From Kushneria pakistanensis (GTDB lineage Bacteria; Pseudomonadota; Gammaproteobacteria; Pseudomonadales; Halomonadaceae), in NCBI RefSeq assembly GCF_014652795.1, contig NZ_BMZM01000001.1, positions 62,001-126,000 of the forward strand: a stretch of 64,000 bases of DNA, read 5' to 3'. Below are positions 17,645-30,500 of this stretch, one piece after another. A model generated the notes under the pieces. It did not search any database. It had not been told where the DNA came from and saw only the letters and a program-made list of their open reading frames with translations. Both the position numbers and the translations under genes were made by a program. The first letter of the stretch is position 1. Each line of letters begins with the position of its first letter.

Positions 17645-18319
17645 ATGGCGCTATCACAACGCGCACGTTTTGCGACATGGGTACCCGGCACGATGCTAGT
17701 GGCATCACTGATGCTCTCGGGCTGTCAGAGTGCCTACTACGACGTCATGGAGCAGGCCGGGGTCCATAAGCGCGATATCCTGTCGGATCGCGTCATTGCC
17801 GCTCGTGATGCACAGCAGGATGCCGATGAGCAGTTTTCCTCGGCGCTTGAGCGCTATCAAAGTGTGGTGACGGTACCTGAAAGCGAGCTGTCTCGCGCTC
17901 ATGCGGCGCTCGAGTCCGACTACGCACGCAGTCAGGCGGCCGCCGATCGTGTCAGCCAGCGCATCGATGCCATCGAAAGTGTGGCACAAGCACTTTTCAA
18001 AGAGTGGGAAGGTGAGCTGGATCAATATCAGAACGAGACGTACCGGCGCCAGAGCGAGCGCGAGCTTGAACAGACCCGCCAGCGCTATGGCGAGATGCTC
18101 GATGCCATGCATCGTGCTGAAGACACCATGCCACCGGTGCTGACGGCTATGCATGACAACGTCCTGTTTCTCAAGCACAACCTGAATGCACGCGCCATTG
18201 GTGCACTGAAGGGAGAGGTCAGCCAGCTTGAAACACAGGTAGCAGCACTCAGGCGTGAGATGCAGGCCTCGATCGAACGCTCCAATCGCTTTATTGACGG
18301 TATGGAATCGACGGACTGA
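17645..18319 (+). CDS. DUF2959 family lipoprotein
   Basis: A 224-residue exported lipoprotein. The signal peptide ends with the lipobox LMLSGC, giving lipidated Cys27. The mature part is almost entirely charged helix and likely coiled coil (SERELEQTRQRYGEMLDAMHR; SQLETQVAALRREMQASIE). This matches the DUF2959 pattern, including YYDVMEQAGVHKRDIL just after the lipobox. It starts eight bases after the fabV stop and is followed by a strong terminator, so it is probably the end of a fabV transcript. The function is unknown. Confidence 0.82.
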   Translation: MALSQRARFATWVPGTMLVASLMLSGCQSAYYDVMEQAGVHKRDILSDRVIAARDAQQDADEQFSSALERYQSVVTVPESELSRAHAALESDYARSQAAADRVSQRIDAIESVAQALFKEWEGELDQYQNETYRRQSERELEQTRQRYGEMLDAMHRAEDTMPPVLTAMHDNVLFLKHNLNARAIGALKGEVSQLETQVAALRREMQASIERSNRFIDGMESTD

Positions 18320-18340
18320 TTATCCGCTTTCCCTCCTTCA

Positions 18341-18365
18341 AGGCAGCCTTCGGGCTGCCTTTTTT
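18341..18365 (+). terminator. Rho-independent terminator after DUF2959 gene
   Basis: Stem AGGCAGCC (18341-18348), TTCG tetraloop, GGCTGCCT (18353-18360) and a run of T residues to 18365. A near-ideal terminator. Confidence 0.93.
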
Positions 18366-18593
18366 GTGCTGGATAATCCTTGTTATCGACATGCTAAAGG
18401 ATTAGTAGTCAATTTAGATAAACTTTATAAATGTAATTATTTTTTTGCTACTTTTGCTTCCGTGGTTTTACTTAATTGAAGGAAATGCTGCTCAGACTGA
18501 CTGCTGTTTAATGATTAGAAGAGCGTGGCAGTCACTGTATATTCGCCAATCGTGAAGTATTTCAGTAATACAGCGGGATAGGGGACGAACGTT
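18366..18593 (+). promoter_or_regulatory. AT-rich leader of the giant adhesin gene
   Basis: No gene is seen. The likely promoter region has TATATT (18538-18543) 17 bases after a weak TTAGAA. A 7-bp inverted repeat TGACTGC (18498-18504)/GCAGTCA (18528-18534) overlaps that promoter. AGGGGA lies about nine bases before the adhesin ATG. The promoter call is weak; the AT-richness and the repeat are direct observations. Confidence 0.4.
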
Positions 18594-21500
18594 ATGGCTG
18601 CTTATACTGTTGCGCGTGTTGACGGCGTAGTGCTTCTGCTTGATCCGCGTAAACTGGTCGCCCAGGGGATGGTGTTGCCGGAAAATGCAGTATTGATGGC
18701 AGCCGATGGCGGCCGTGTTATTCTGGCTGATGGTACCGTGCTGAGCCTGAGTGCCGGTCAGGCCGCAACATTGATCGGTACGGAGGGTGTGCCGGAGCTT
18801 GTCGTTGTACAGCAGCCGACAGACGTTGACCCTGATATTGCCGCGCTACAGGCAGCCATTGCTGCCGGACAGGATCCGACCGAAATACAGCAAGCGCCGG
18901 CCGCTGGTGCCTCTCAGGACGGCGGTGGTGGCAGTCTTTCAGATGGGGGTGGTTTCTCTCAGGCCTTTGACGTTGATCGTAGCGGCCGAGAGCAGCAAAC
19001 CGAATATCGTTATAGCGCCAATTTTAACGATCCCGGTACAACACGAACACCTTCCACATCCTCGGGATTTGCCGATAATCCTGATGCGGATAATACCGCT
19101 CCGCCGACTTCCCCGGCCACCGGTGGCAGTACGACTACGCCGACCGACCCCAATACCGGTGGCGGCACGACCACGCCGACTGATCCCAATACCGGTGGTG
19201 GTACGACTACACCGACCGATCCCAATACCGGCGGCGGTAAGACCACACCGACCGATCCCAATACCGGTGGTGGTACGACTACACCGACCGATCCCAATAC
19301 CGGCGGCGGTACAGCTACGCCAACCGATCCGAATATCGGCGGAGGTACGGCTACACCAGCGGTCACTATTGCTCTAAATACGGTCGCAGACGATGACATC
19401 ATCAATGCCGACGAGGCGCGTAGCAGTTTAACCATCAGTGGCACGGTGGGTGGTAACGCAATTGCAGGAGATACAGTGACCATTACCATCGGCGATCATG
19501 CTTATATGACGCTTGTGGATGAGTCTTTCTCCTTCAGTATTGCTGTGCCGGGGGACATTCTGGCCAGTAGCGATACTGTCATTGCGACCATCAGCCATGC
19601 CTATGGCAGTGGGGTCAGTACGGCAACGACCACTCATGCCTATACAACAAGTCTCAACGCACCAGTGGTGTCGATTTCGCTGGATGCCATCGCCGGCGAT
19701 GATGTCCTCAACGCTAGCGAGTCCGGACAGAACATCACCCTTACAGGCGTGGCCGGAGGTGACGCGGTAGCGGGTGATCCTGTGACAATTTCAATCGGGT
19801 CGCAGAATTACACCACTGTCGTGGGTACGGATGGCGTTTTCTCGATCTCCGTTCCCGGCTCGGTGCTGGCGCAGGCGGACGCGGTAACCGCGGGTATATC
19901 CCATCGCGACGCTGCAGGTAACATCGGTTCAGCCACTACCTCCCGTGACTACGCGGTCAACGCTACGCCGCCGGAACTTGCCATCCAGCTCGATACCATC
20001 GCCGGCGACAACATCGTCAATGCCGAGGAAGCGGGACGTGATATTCCGGTCACCGGGTCGGTCTCTGGCGAATATGCTGCCGGTGACATCGTCACCCTGG
20101 CGGTTGGCAATCAGACCTACACCGGTGAGGTGAACGCCGACGGCACGTTCTCGATTAACGTGCTTGGCGCGCAACTTGCAGCCGATAACGTCTTGCAGGC
20201 GGACGTCAGCCACACCGATGCCGCAGGCAACTTGGGCTCGGCCAACACCGCTACCAGCTACGCGGTTGATACCTCGATTCCGGTTGTCACGATCTCTCTG
20301 GATACGATCGCCGGCGATGACGTGATCAATGCTGCCGAGGCCGAACGCGATATCAACATCACCGGCCGCGCCGGCGGCGACGCCGTGCCTAGTGATACGG
20401 TCACCGTCTCGATTGGCGGGCAGAACTACTCAACAGTTGTTGGGCAGAACGGTGCGTTCAGCGTGGCGGTACCCGGCAGCGTGCTGGCTGCCGCTGGCGC
20501 CAACAATGTCTCGGCCTCCGTCTCGCATACCGATGCTGCCGGCAACGTTGGCAGTGCCACAACCAGCCGCGACTATGCGGTAGATACTACACCTCCGGCG
20601 CTGTCGATCACGCTGGACACCATCGCCGGCGACAATATTGTCAACGCCGAGGAAGCGGGGCGTGATATCCCCGTCACCGGTTCGGTTTCTGGTGAGTTTG
20701 TGACTGGTGACATCGTCACCCTGACGGTCGGTGACCAGACGTACACCGGTGCGGTGAACGCCGACGGCACGTTCAGCATCAACGTGCCTGGAAGTCAGCT
20801 GGCACAACATGATGCGATCCGTGCCGAGGTCAGCCACACCGACGCGGCGGGCAATACTGGCAGTGCCAACACCGCAACCAGCTATTCGGTCGATACAATC
20901 CTTCCGGTTGTCACCATCAGCCTCGACACGATCGCTGGCGATGATGTCATCAACGCCGCGGAAGCGACGCAGGATGTCACCATTATTGGTCGCGCCGGTG
21001 GTGATGCTGTGCCCGGAGATACCATCACGGTCAGCGTGGGCAATCAGAGTTATACGGCCACTGTTGGCCAGAACGGCGCGTTCACCGTGGCCGTGCCCGG
21101 TAGCGTGCTGGCTGCCGCTGGCGCCAACAGTGTCGCGGCCTCCGTAAGTCACACCGATGCCGCCGGTAACACCGGCAGCGCCGAGACCGCGCGCAACTAC
21201 GCGGTGGATACCACGCCGCCGGCGCTGACCATCCAGCTCGATACCATCGCCGGCGACAACATCGTCAATGCCGAGGAGGCCGGCAGAGATATTCCGGTCA
21301 CCGGGTCGGTAACTGGCGAATATGCCGCCGGTGACATCGTCACCCTGACGGTTGACAACCAGACGTACACCGGCGCGGTCAATGCCGACGGCACCTTCTC
21401 GATCAATGTGCCCGGCAGTCAGCTGGCACAGAATAACGCGATCCGCGCTGACGCTAGCCATACCGATGCGGCGGGCAATATTGGCAGTGCCAATACGGCA

Positions 21501-24500
21501 GCCAGCTACGGCGTCGACACGATCATTCCGGTTGTCACGATCTCGCTGGATACCATTGCGGACGATGACGTCATCAACGCCGCAGAAGCGGCACGTGACG
21601 TGGCCATCACCGGCCGTGCCGGTGGTGATGCAGTGGCTGGTGATACGGTCACCGTCTCGGTCGGTGGGCAGAACTACACCACGGTGATAGGCCAGAACGG
21701 CGCGTTCAGTGTCGCGGTACCGGGGGCGGTGTTGGCGAATGCCGGCGCCGACAGGGTCAGTGCGTCCGTCTCGCATACCGATGCTGCTGGCAACGTTGGC
21801 AGCACCACGATCAGCCGTGACTACGCGGTCGACACCACACCGCCGGTACTTTCGATCACCCTCGATACCATCGCCGGTGACAATATTGTCAACGCCGAGG
21901 AAGCAGGCCGCGATATTCCGGTCACCGGCTCGGTCTCTGGTGAATATGCCGCCGGCGATATCGTTACCCTGACCGTGGGCAATCAGACGTACACCGGTGC
22001 GGTCAACGCCGATGGCACGTTCTCGATCAATGTGCCGGGCAGTCAGCTGGCACAAAACGATGCGGTCCGCGCTGATGTCAGCCATACCGATGCGGCGGGC
22101 AATATTGGCAGTGCCAACACCGCAGCCAGCTACGGCGTCGACACGACCATTCCGGTTGTCACGATCTCGCTGGACACGATTGCCGAAGATGATGTCATCA
22201 ACGCGGCGGAAGCCGAGCAGGATGTGGCCATCACCGGCCGCGCCGGTGGCGATGCGGCGCTTGGCGATACGGTCACCGTCTCGGTCGGCGGACAAAACTA
22301 CTCAACGGTGGTGGGTCAGAACGGCGCGTTCAGCGTCGCGGTACCCGGCAGCGTACTGGCTGCCGCTGGCGCCAGCAGTGTGTCGGCCTCCGTCTCGCAT
22401 ACCGATGCGGCTGGCAACATCGGCAGCACCGAGACCATCCGCGATTACGCGGTGGACACCACACCACCAGCGCTGACCATCCAGCTCGACACCATCGCCG
22501 GCGACAACATCGTCAACGCTGAGGAGGCCGGTCGCGATATTCCGGTAACCGGTTCGGTTTCTGGTGAGTTTGCTACAGGCGATATCGTCACCCTGACGGT
22601 GGGTCAGCAGACCTATACCGGTGCGGTCAATGCCGATGGCACCTTCTCGATCAATGTCCCCGGCAGTCAGCTGGCACAACATGATGCGGTTCGCGCCGAG
22701 GTCAGTCACACCGACGCGGCGGGCAATATTGGCAGTGCCAACACCGCAACCAGCTACGGCGTCGACACGACCGTTCCGGTGGTGACGATCTTGCTGGACA
22801 CGATTGCCGGCGATGACATCATCAACGCTGCAGAAGCGGTGCAGGACGTGGTCATCACCGGCCGCGCCGGCGGCGATGCCGTGGCCGGTGATACCGTCAC
22901 CGTCTCGGTCGGTGGTCAGAATTACACCACGGTCGTCGGTCAGAACGGTGCGTTCAGTGTCTTGGTGCCGGGCTCGGTACTGGCGAATGCCGGCGTCGAT
23001 AGGGTTAGTGCGTCTGTCTCGCATACTGATGCGGCCGGTAACACGGGTTCAGCGACTACGGCACGCGATTACGCGGTGGACACCACACCACCGGCGCTGA
23101 CCATCCAGCTCGACACCATTGCCGGCGATAACATCGTCAACGCAGATGAGGCCAACCAGACCATTCCGGTCACCGGTTCGGTAACTGGTGAATATGTCGC
23201 GGGTGACATCGTTACCCTGACGGTCGGCAATCAGACGTACACCGGCGCGGTGAGCGTTGACGGCAGCTTCTCGATCAACGTGCAGGGCAGTCAGCTGGCC
23301 CAGAACGAGGCGATCCGCGCTGACGTCAGCCACACTGATGCCGCAGGCAACTTGGGCTCGGCCAACACCGCAACCAGCTACGGCGTCGACACGACCATTC
23401 CGGTGGTGACGATTTCGCTGGAGTCGATCGCGGGCGACGACGTCATCAACGCTGCGGAAGCGGCGCAGAATGTCACCATTACCGGCCGCGCCGGTGGTGA
23501 TGCTGCACTTGGTGACATCGTCACGGTCAGCGTGGGCAACCAGAGCTATACGGCCATCGTCGGTCAAAACGGCGCGTTCAGTGTCGCGGTGCCGGGCTCT
23601 ATATTGGCTACGACCGGCGCGAATAGTGTTTCGGCATCGGTCAGCCATGCCGATGCGGCTGGCAACGTCGGCAGCGCTGAAACCAGCCGCGACTATGCGG
23701 TAGATACTACACCGCCGGCGCTTGCCATCCAGCTGGACACCATCGCTGGCGATAACATCGTCAACGCTGATGAATCGAACCAGACCATTCCGGTCACCGG
23801 CTCGGTTTCTGGTGAGTTTGTGACTGGTGACATCGTCACCCTGACGGTCGGTGACCAGACGTACACCGGTGCGGTGAACGCCGACGGCACGTTCAGCATC
23901 AACGTGCCGGGCAGTCAGCTGGCCCAGAACGAGGCGATCCGCGCTGACGTCAGCCACACCGACGCGGCAGGCAATATCGGCTCGGCCAACACCGCAGCCA
24001 GCTACGGCGTCGACACGACCATTCCGGTTGTCACGATTTCGCTGGACACGATTGCCGGCGATGACGTCATCAACGCCGCGGAAGCAGCGCAGGATGTGAC
24101 CATCACCGGCTGGGCCGGTGGTGACGCCGTACCCGGCGATACGGTCACTGTTTCGATCGGCGGGCAGAACTATTCAACGGTTGTTGGGCAGAACGGCGCA
24201 TTTAGCGTGGCTGTTCCCGGCTCGGTACTGGCTGCCGCTGGCGCCAATAGTGTCTCGGCCTCTGTCTCGCATACCGATGCTGCGGGCAACGTTGGCAGCG
24301 CCACGACCATCCGCGATTACGCGGTGGATACCACGCCGCCGGCGCTGACCATCCAGCTCGATACCATCGCCGGCGACAACATTGTCAATGCCGAGGAAGC
24401 GGGTCGCGATATTCCGGTGACCGGTTCGGTCATGGGCGAGTACGCCGCCGGTGACATCGTCACCCTGACGGTGGGTCGGCAGACCTACACCGGCGCGGTG

Positions 24501-27500
24501 AATGCTGACGGCACGTTCAGCATCAACGTACCGGGCAGCCAGCTGGCACAACATGATGCGATCCGCGCTGACGTCAGCCATACCAACGCGGCGGGTAATA
24601 TTGGCAGCGCCAATACCGCTGTCAGCTACGGCGTCGACACGACCATTCCGGTTGTCACCATCAGCCTCGATACTATTGCCGGCGATGATGTCATCAACGC
24701 CGCGGAAGCAGCGCAGGATGTGGCCATCACCGGCCGCGCCGGTGGTGACGCCGTACCCGGCGATACGGTGACCATCTCGGTCAGTGGCCAGAACTACACC
24801 ACGGTCGTCGGCCAGAACGGCGCGTTCACTGTGGCCGTACCCGGCAGCGTGCTGGCTGCCGCTGGCGCCAGCAGTGTGTCGGCCTCCGTAAGTCACACTG
24901 ACGTGGCAGGAAATACCGGCAGTGCCGAGACCGCGCGCAACTATGCCGTCGATACCACGCCGCCGGAACTTGTCATCCAGCTGGATACCATCGCCGGTGA
25001 CAACATCGTCAATGCCGAGGAAGCAGGGCGCGATATTCCGGTCACCGGTTCGGTAACTGGCGAATATGCCGCCGGTGACATTGTCACCCTGACGGTCGGC
25101 AACCAGACGTACACCGGCGCGGTCAACGCCGATGGCACCTTCTCGATCAACGTGCCCGGCAACCAGCTGGCACAAAACGATGCGATTCGTGCTGACGTCA
25201 GTCACACCGATGCCGCAGGCAATACTGGCTCGGCCAATACGGCAGCCAGCTACGGCGTCGACACAACCATTCCGGTTGTCACGATCTCGCTGGATACCAT
25301 TGCCGGCGATGACGTCATCAACGCTGCAGAAGCGGAACGTGACATTAACATCACCGGCCGTGCTGGTGGTGACGCCGTACCCGGCGATACGGTCACCGTG
25401 TCGATCGGTGGTCAGAACTATTCAACGGTTGTTGGCCAGAACGGCGCGTTCACCGTGGCCGTGCCCGGCAGCGTACTGGCTGCCGCTGGCACCAGCAGTG
25501 TGTCGGCCTCTGTTTCGCATACTGATGCTGCCGGCAACGTCGGCAGTGCCACAACCAGCCGCGACTATGCGGTAGATACTACACCGCCGGCGCTGACCAT
25601 CCAGCTGGACACCATCGCTGGCGATAACATCGTCAACGCTGACGGATCGAACCAGACCATTCCGGTCACCGGCTCGGTTTCTGGTGAGTTTGTGACTGGT
25701 GACATCGTCACCCTGACGGTCGGTCAGCAGACGTACACCGGTGCGGTGAACGCCGACGGCACGTTCAGCATCAACGTGCCGGGCAGCCAGCTGGCCCAGT
25801 TTGATGCGATCCGTGCTGACGTCAGTCATACCGATGCTGCAGGCAATATTGGCAGCGCCAATACGGCTGCCAGCTACGGCGTCGATACGAACATTCCGGT
25901 TGTCACCATCAGCCTCGACACGATTGCCGGCGATGACGTGATCAATGCTGCCGAGGCCGAGCAGGATGTGGCTATCACCGGCCGTGCCGGTGGCGACGCG
26001 GTGGCTGGTGATACGGTCACCGTCTCGGTCGGTGGACAGAACTACTCAACGGTTGTTGGGCAGAACGGTGCTTTCAGCGTCGCGGTGCCCGGAAGCGTGT
26101 TGGCTCAGGCCGGCGCCAATAGTGTCTCGGCATCGGTCAGTCATGCCGATGCGGCTGGCAACGTCGGCAGCGCTGAAACTATCCGCGACTATGCGGTTGA
26201 TACCACGCCACCGGCGCTGACCATCCAGCTTGACACCATTGCCGGCGATAACATTGTCAACGCTGATGAGTCGAATCAGACCATTCCGGTCATCGGGGCG
26301 GTCAGCGGTGAATACGCTGCCGGTGACATCGTCACTCTGACTGTGGGGCAGCAGACCTACACCGGTGCGGTCAACGCCGATGGCACCTTCTCGGTCAACG
26401 TGCCGGGCAGTCAGCTGGCCCAGAACGATGCGATCCGTGCCGAGGTCAGCCACACCGACGCGGCGGGTAATATTGGCAGCGCCAATACCGCCGTCAGCTA
26501 CGGCGTCGACACGACCATTCCGGTTGTCACGATCTCGCTGGATACCATTGCCGGCGATGACATCATCAACGCCGCGGAAGCAGCGCAGGACGTGGCCATC
26601 ACCGGCCGTGCCGGTGGTGATGCAGTGGCTGGTGATACGGTCACCGTCTCGGTCGGTGGGCAGAACTACACCACGGTGATAGGCCAGAACGGCGCGTTCA
26701 GCGTCGCGGTGCCGGGCTCGGTGCTGGCTGCGACTGGTGCCAACAGTGTCTCGGCCTCCGTCTCGCATACCGATGCTGCCGGCAACGTCGGCAGCGCCGA
26801 GACCATCCGCGATTACGCGGTCGACACCACACCACCGGTACTTTCGATCACCCTCGATACCATCGCCGGTGACAATATTGTCAACGCAGAGGAAGCAGGC
26901 CGCGATATTCCGGTGACCGGTTCGGTCAACGGCGAGTTTGCTGCAGGCGATATCGTCACCTTGACGGTGGGTCAGCAGACATACATCGGCGCGGTGAATG
27001 CTGACGGCAGCTTCTCGATCAACGTGCCGGGCAGTCAGCTGGCACAAAACGATGCGATCCGTGCTGACGTCAGCCACACCGACGCGGCGGGTAATATTGG
27101 CAGTACCAACACGGCAGCCAGCTACGGTGTCGACACGACCATCCCCGTGGTGACGATCTCGCTGGATACCATCGCCGGCGATGACGTCATCAACGCTGCA
27201 GAAACGGAACGTGATATCAACATCACAGGCCGCGCCGGCGGTGATGCGGTGCCCGGCGATACCGTCACCGTCTCGGTTGGTGGGCAGAACTACTCAACGG
27301 TTGTTGGGCAGAACGGCGCGTTCAGCGTCGCGGTGCCGGGCTCGGTGCTGGCTACGTCTGGTGCCAACAGTGTCGCGGCCTCCGTCTCGCATACCGATGC
27401 CGCCGGCAACGTCGGCAGTGCCACAACCAGCCGCGACTACGCGGTAGATACCACGCCGCCGGCGCTGACCATCCAGCTGGACACCATCGCCGGCGACAAC

Positions 27501-30500
27501 ATCGTCAATGCCGAGGAAGCAGGGCGTGATATTCCGGTCACCGGTTCGGTCAGCGGTGAATACGCCGCGGGTGACATCGTTACCCTGACGGTGGGTCAGC
27601 AGACATACACCGGCGTGGTGAATGCTGACGGCACGTTCAGCATCAACGTGCCGGGCAGTCAGCTTGCACAGAATGACGCGGTTCGTGCCGAAGTCAGCCA
27701 TACCGACGCGGCGGGTAATATTGGCAGTGCCAATACCGCCGTCAGCTACGGCGTTGACACGACCGTTCCAGTGGTGACGATCTCGCTGGATACCATCGCC
27801 GGCGATGACATCATCAACGCCGCAGAAGCGGCACGTGACGTGGCCATCACCGGCCGTGCCGGTGGCGACGCGGTGGCTGGTGATACGGTCACCGTCTCGA
27901 TTGGTGGTCAGAACTACACCACGGTCGTCGGTCAGAACGGTGTGTTCAGTGTCGCGGTGCCCGGCTCTGTACTGGCTGCGATCGGTGCGAATAATGTTGC
28001 AGCATCGGTGAGCCACACTGATGCCGCCGGCAACGTCGGCAGTGCCACAACCAGCCGCGACTATGCGGTCGATACCACGCCGCCGACGCTGGCCATCCAG
28101 CTCGACACCATCGCCGGCGACAACATCGTCAACGCTGAGGATGCCGGTAGAGATATTCCGGTAACCGGTTCGGTTTCTGGTGAGTTTGCAGCTGGTGACA
28201 TCGTCACCCTGACGGTGGGTCAGCAGACATACACCGGCGCGGTGAACGCCGACGGCACCTTCTCGATCAATGTGCCCGGCAGCCAGCTGGCAAAATATGA
28301 CGCGATCCGCGCTGACGTCAGTCATACCGATGCTGCAGGCAATACTGGCTCGGCCAATACGGCTGCCAGCTACGGCGTCGACACGACCATTCCGGTTGTC
28401 ACGATTACACTGGATACCATTGCCGGTGATGACGTGATCAACGCTGTCGAGGCCGAGCAGGATGTGACCATCACCGGCCGCGCCGGCGGTGACGCGGTGG
28501 CTGGTGATACGGTCACCGTCTCGATCGACGGGCAGAACTACACCACGGTGGTGGGCCAGAACGGCGCGTTCAGTATCGCAGTGCCCGGCTCTGTACTGAC
28601 TGCCGCTGGCGCCAACAGTGTTTCAGCCTCGGTAAGCCACACTGACGCTGCAGGGAATACCGGCAGCGCCGAGACCGCGCGCAACTACGCGGTTGACACT
28701 ACGCCCCCGGCACTTTCAATCACGCTGGACACCATCGCCGGTGACAACATCGTCAATGCCGAGGAAGCAGGGCGCGATATTCCGGTGACCGGTTCGGTCA
28801 ACGGCGAGTTTGCTGCAGGCGATATCGTCACCCTGACGGTCGGCAATCAGACCTACACCGGCGCCGTGAATGCTGACGGCACGTTCAGCATCGATGTCCC
28901 CGGCAGTCAGCTGGCCTCGAGCGATGCAATCCGCGCTGAGGTTAGCCATACCGACGCGGCAGGTAATACCGGCTCGGCCAATATTGCGGCCAGCTACGCG
29001 GTTGATACTTCGATTCCGGTTGTCACGATCTCGCTGGATACCATTGCCGGCGATGACGTGATCAATGCTGCCGAGGCCGAGAGCGATATCAACATTACCG
29101 GCCGCGCTGGTGGTGACGCCGTACCCGGCGATACGGTCACCGTCTTGGTCAGTGGACAGAACTACATCACAGTGGTGGGCCAGAACGGCGCGTTCAGTGT
29201 CGCAGTGCCGGGCTCTGTACTGGCTACCGCTGGCGCCAACAGTGTGTCGGCCTCTGTCTCGCATACCGATGCGGCTGGCAACACGGGTTCAGCGACTACG
29301 GCTCGCGACTATGCGGTCGATACCACGCCGCCAGCGCTGGCCATCCAGCTCGACACCATCGCCGGCGACAACATCGTCAATGCCGAGGAAGCAGGGCGCG
29401 ATATCCCGGTCACCGGTTCGGTCAGCGGTGAATACGCCGCGGGTGACATCGTTACCCTGACAGTGGGTCAGCAGACGTATACCGGCGCCGTGAACGCCGA
29501 CGGTACCTTCTCGATCAATGTGCCCGGCAGCCAGCTGGCACAGTATGACGCGATCCGCGCCGACGTCAGCCACACCGATGCGGCGGGTAATATCGGCAGC
29601 GCCAACACGGCAGCCAGCTACGGCGTCGATACGACCGTTCCAGTTGTCACCATCAGCCTCGATACCATCGCCGGCGATGACGTCATCAATGCTGCCGAGG
29701 CCGAGCAGGATGTGGCCATCACCGGCCGTGCCGGTGGTGATGCGGTGGCTGGTGATACCGTCACGGTCAGCGTGGGCAACCAGAACTATACGGCCACTGT
29801 CGGCCAGAACGGCGCGTTCACCGTGGCCGTACCCGGCAGCGTACTGGCTGCCGCTGGCGCCAGCAGTGTGTCGGCTTCTGTTTCGCATACTGATGCTGCC
29901 GGCAACGTCGGCAGTGCCGAGACCGCGCGCACCTACGCAATCGACACCACGCCGCCGGTACTTTCGATCACGCTCGATACCATCGCTGGCGACAACATCG
30001 TCAACGCCGAGGAAGCAGGTCGCGATATTCCGGTCACCGGTTCGGTAACTGGCGAATATGCCGCCGGTGACATCGTTACCCTGACGGTGGGTCAGCAGAC
30101 CTACACCGGCGCCGTGAATGCTGATGGCACCTTCTCGATCAACGTGCCGGGCAGTCAGCTGGCTCAGAATGACGCGATCCGCGCCGACGTCAGTCATACC
30201 GACGCGGCGGGTAATATCGGCAGCGCCAATACGGCAGCCAGCTACGGTGTCGACACGACCATCCCCGTGGTGACGATCTCGCTGGATACCATCGCCGGCG
30301 ATGACGTCATCAACGCCGCGGAAGCCGAGCAGGATGTGACCATCACCGGCCGTGCCGGCGGTGATGCTGTGCCCGGCGATACCGTCACCGTCTCTATCAG
30401 TGGGCAAAACTACACCACAGTCGTAGGGCAGAACGGCGCATTTAGCGTGGCTGTACCAGGGGCAGTGCTGGTGAATGCCGGCATCGATAGGGTCAGTGCC

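Noticed and set aside
20430-22295. 621-codon minus-strand frame, and many similar ones, within the adhesin array
   Set aside because: They repeat with the 624-bp period and are mirror frames of the Ig-like repeats; no independent start signals or domains.
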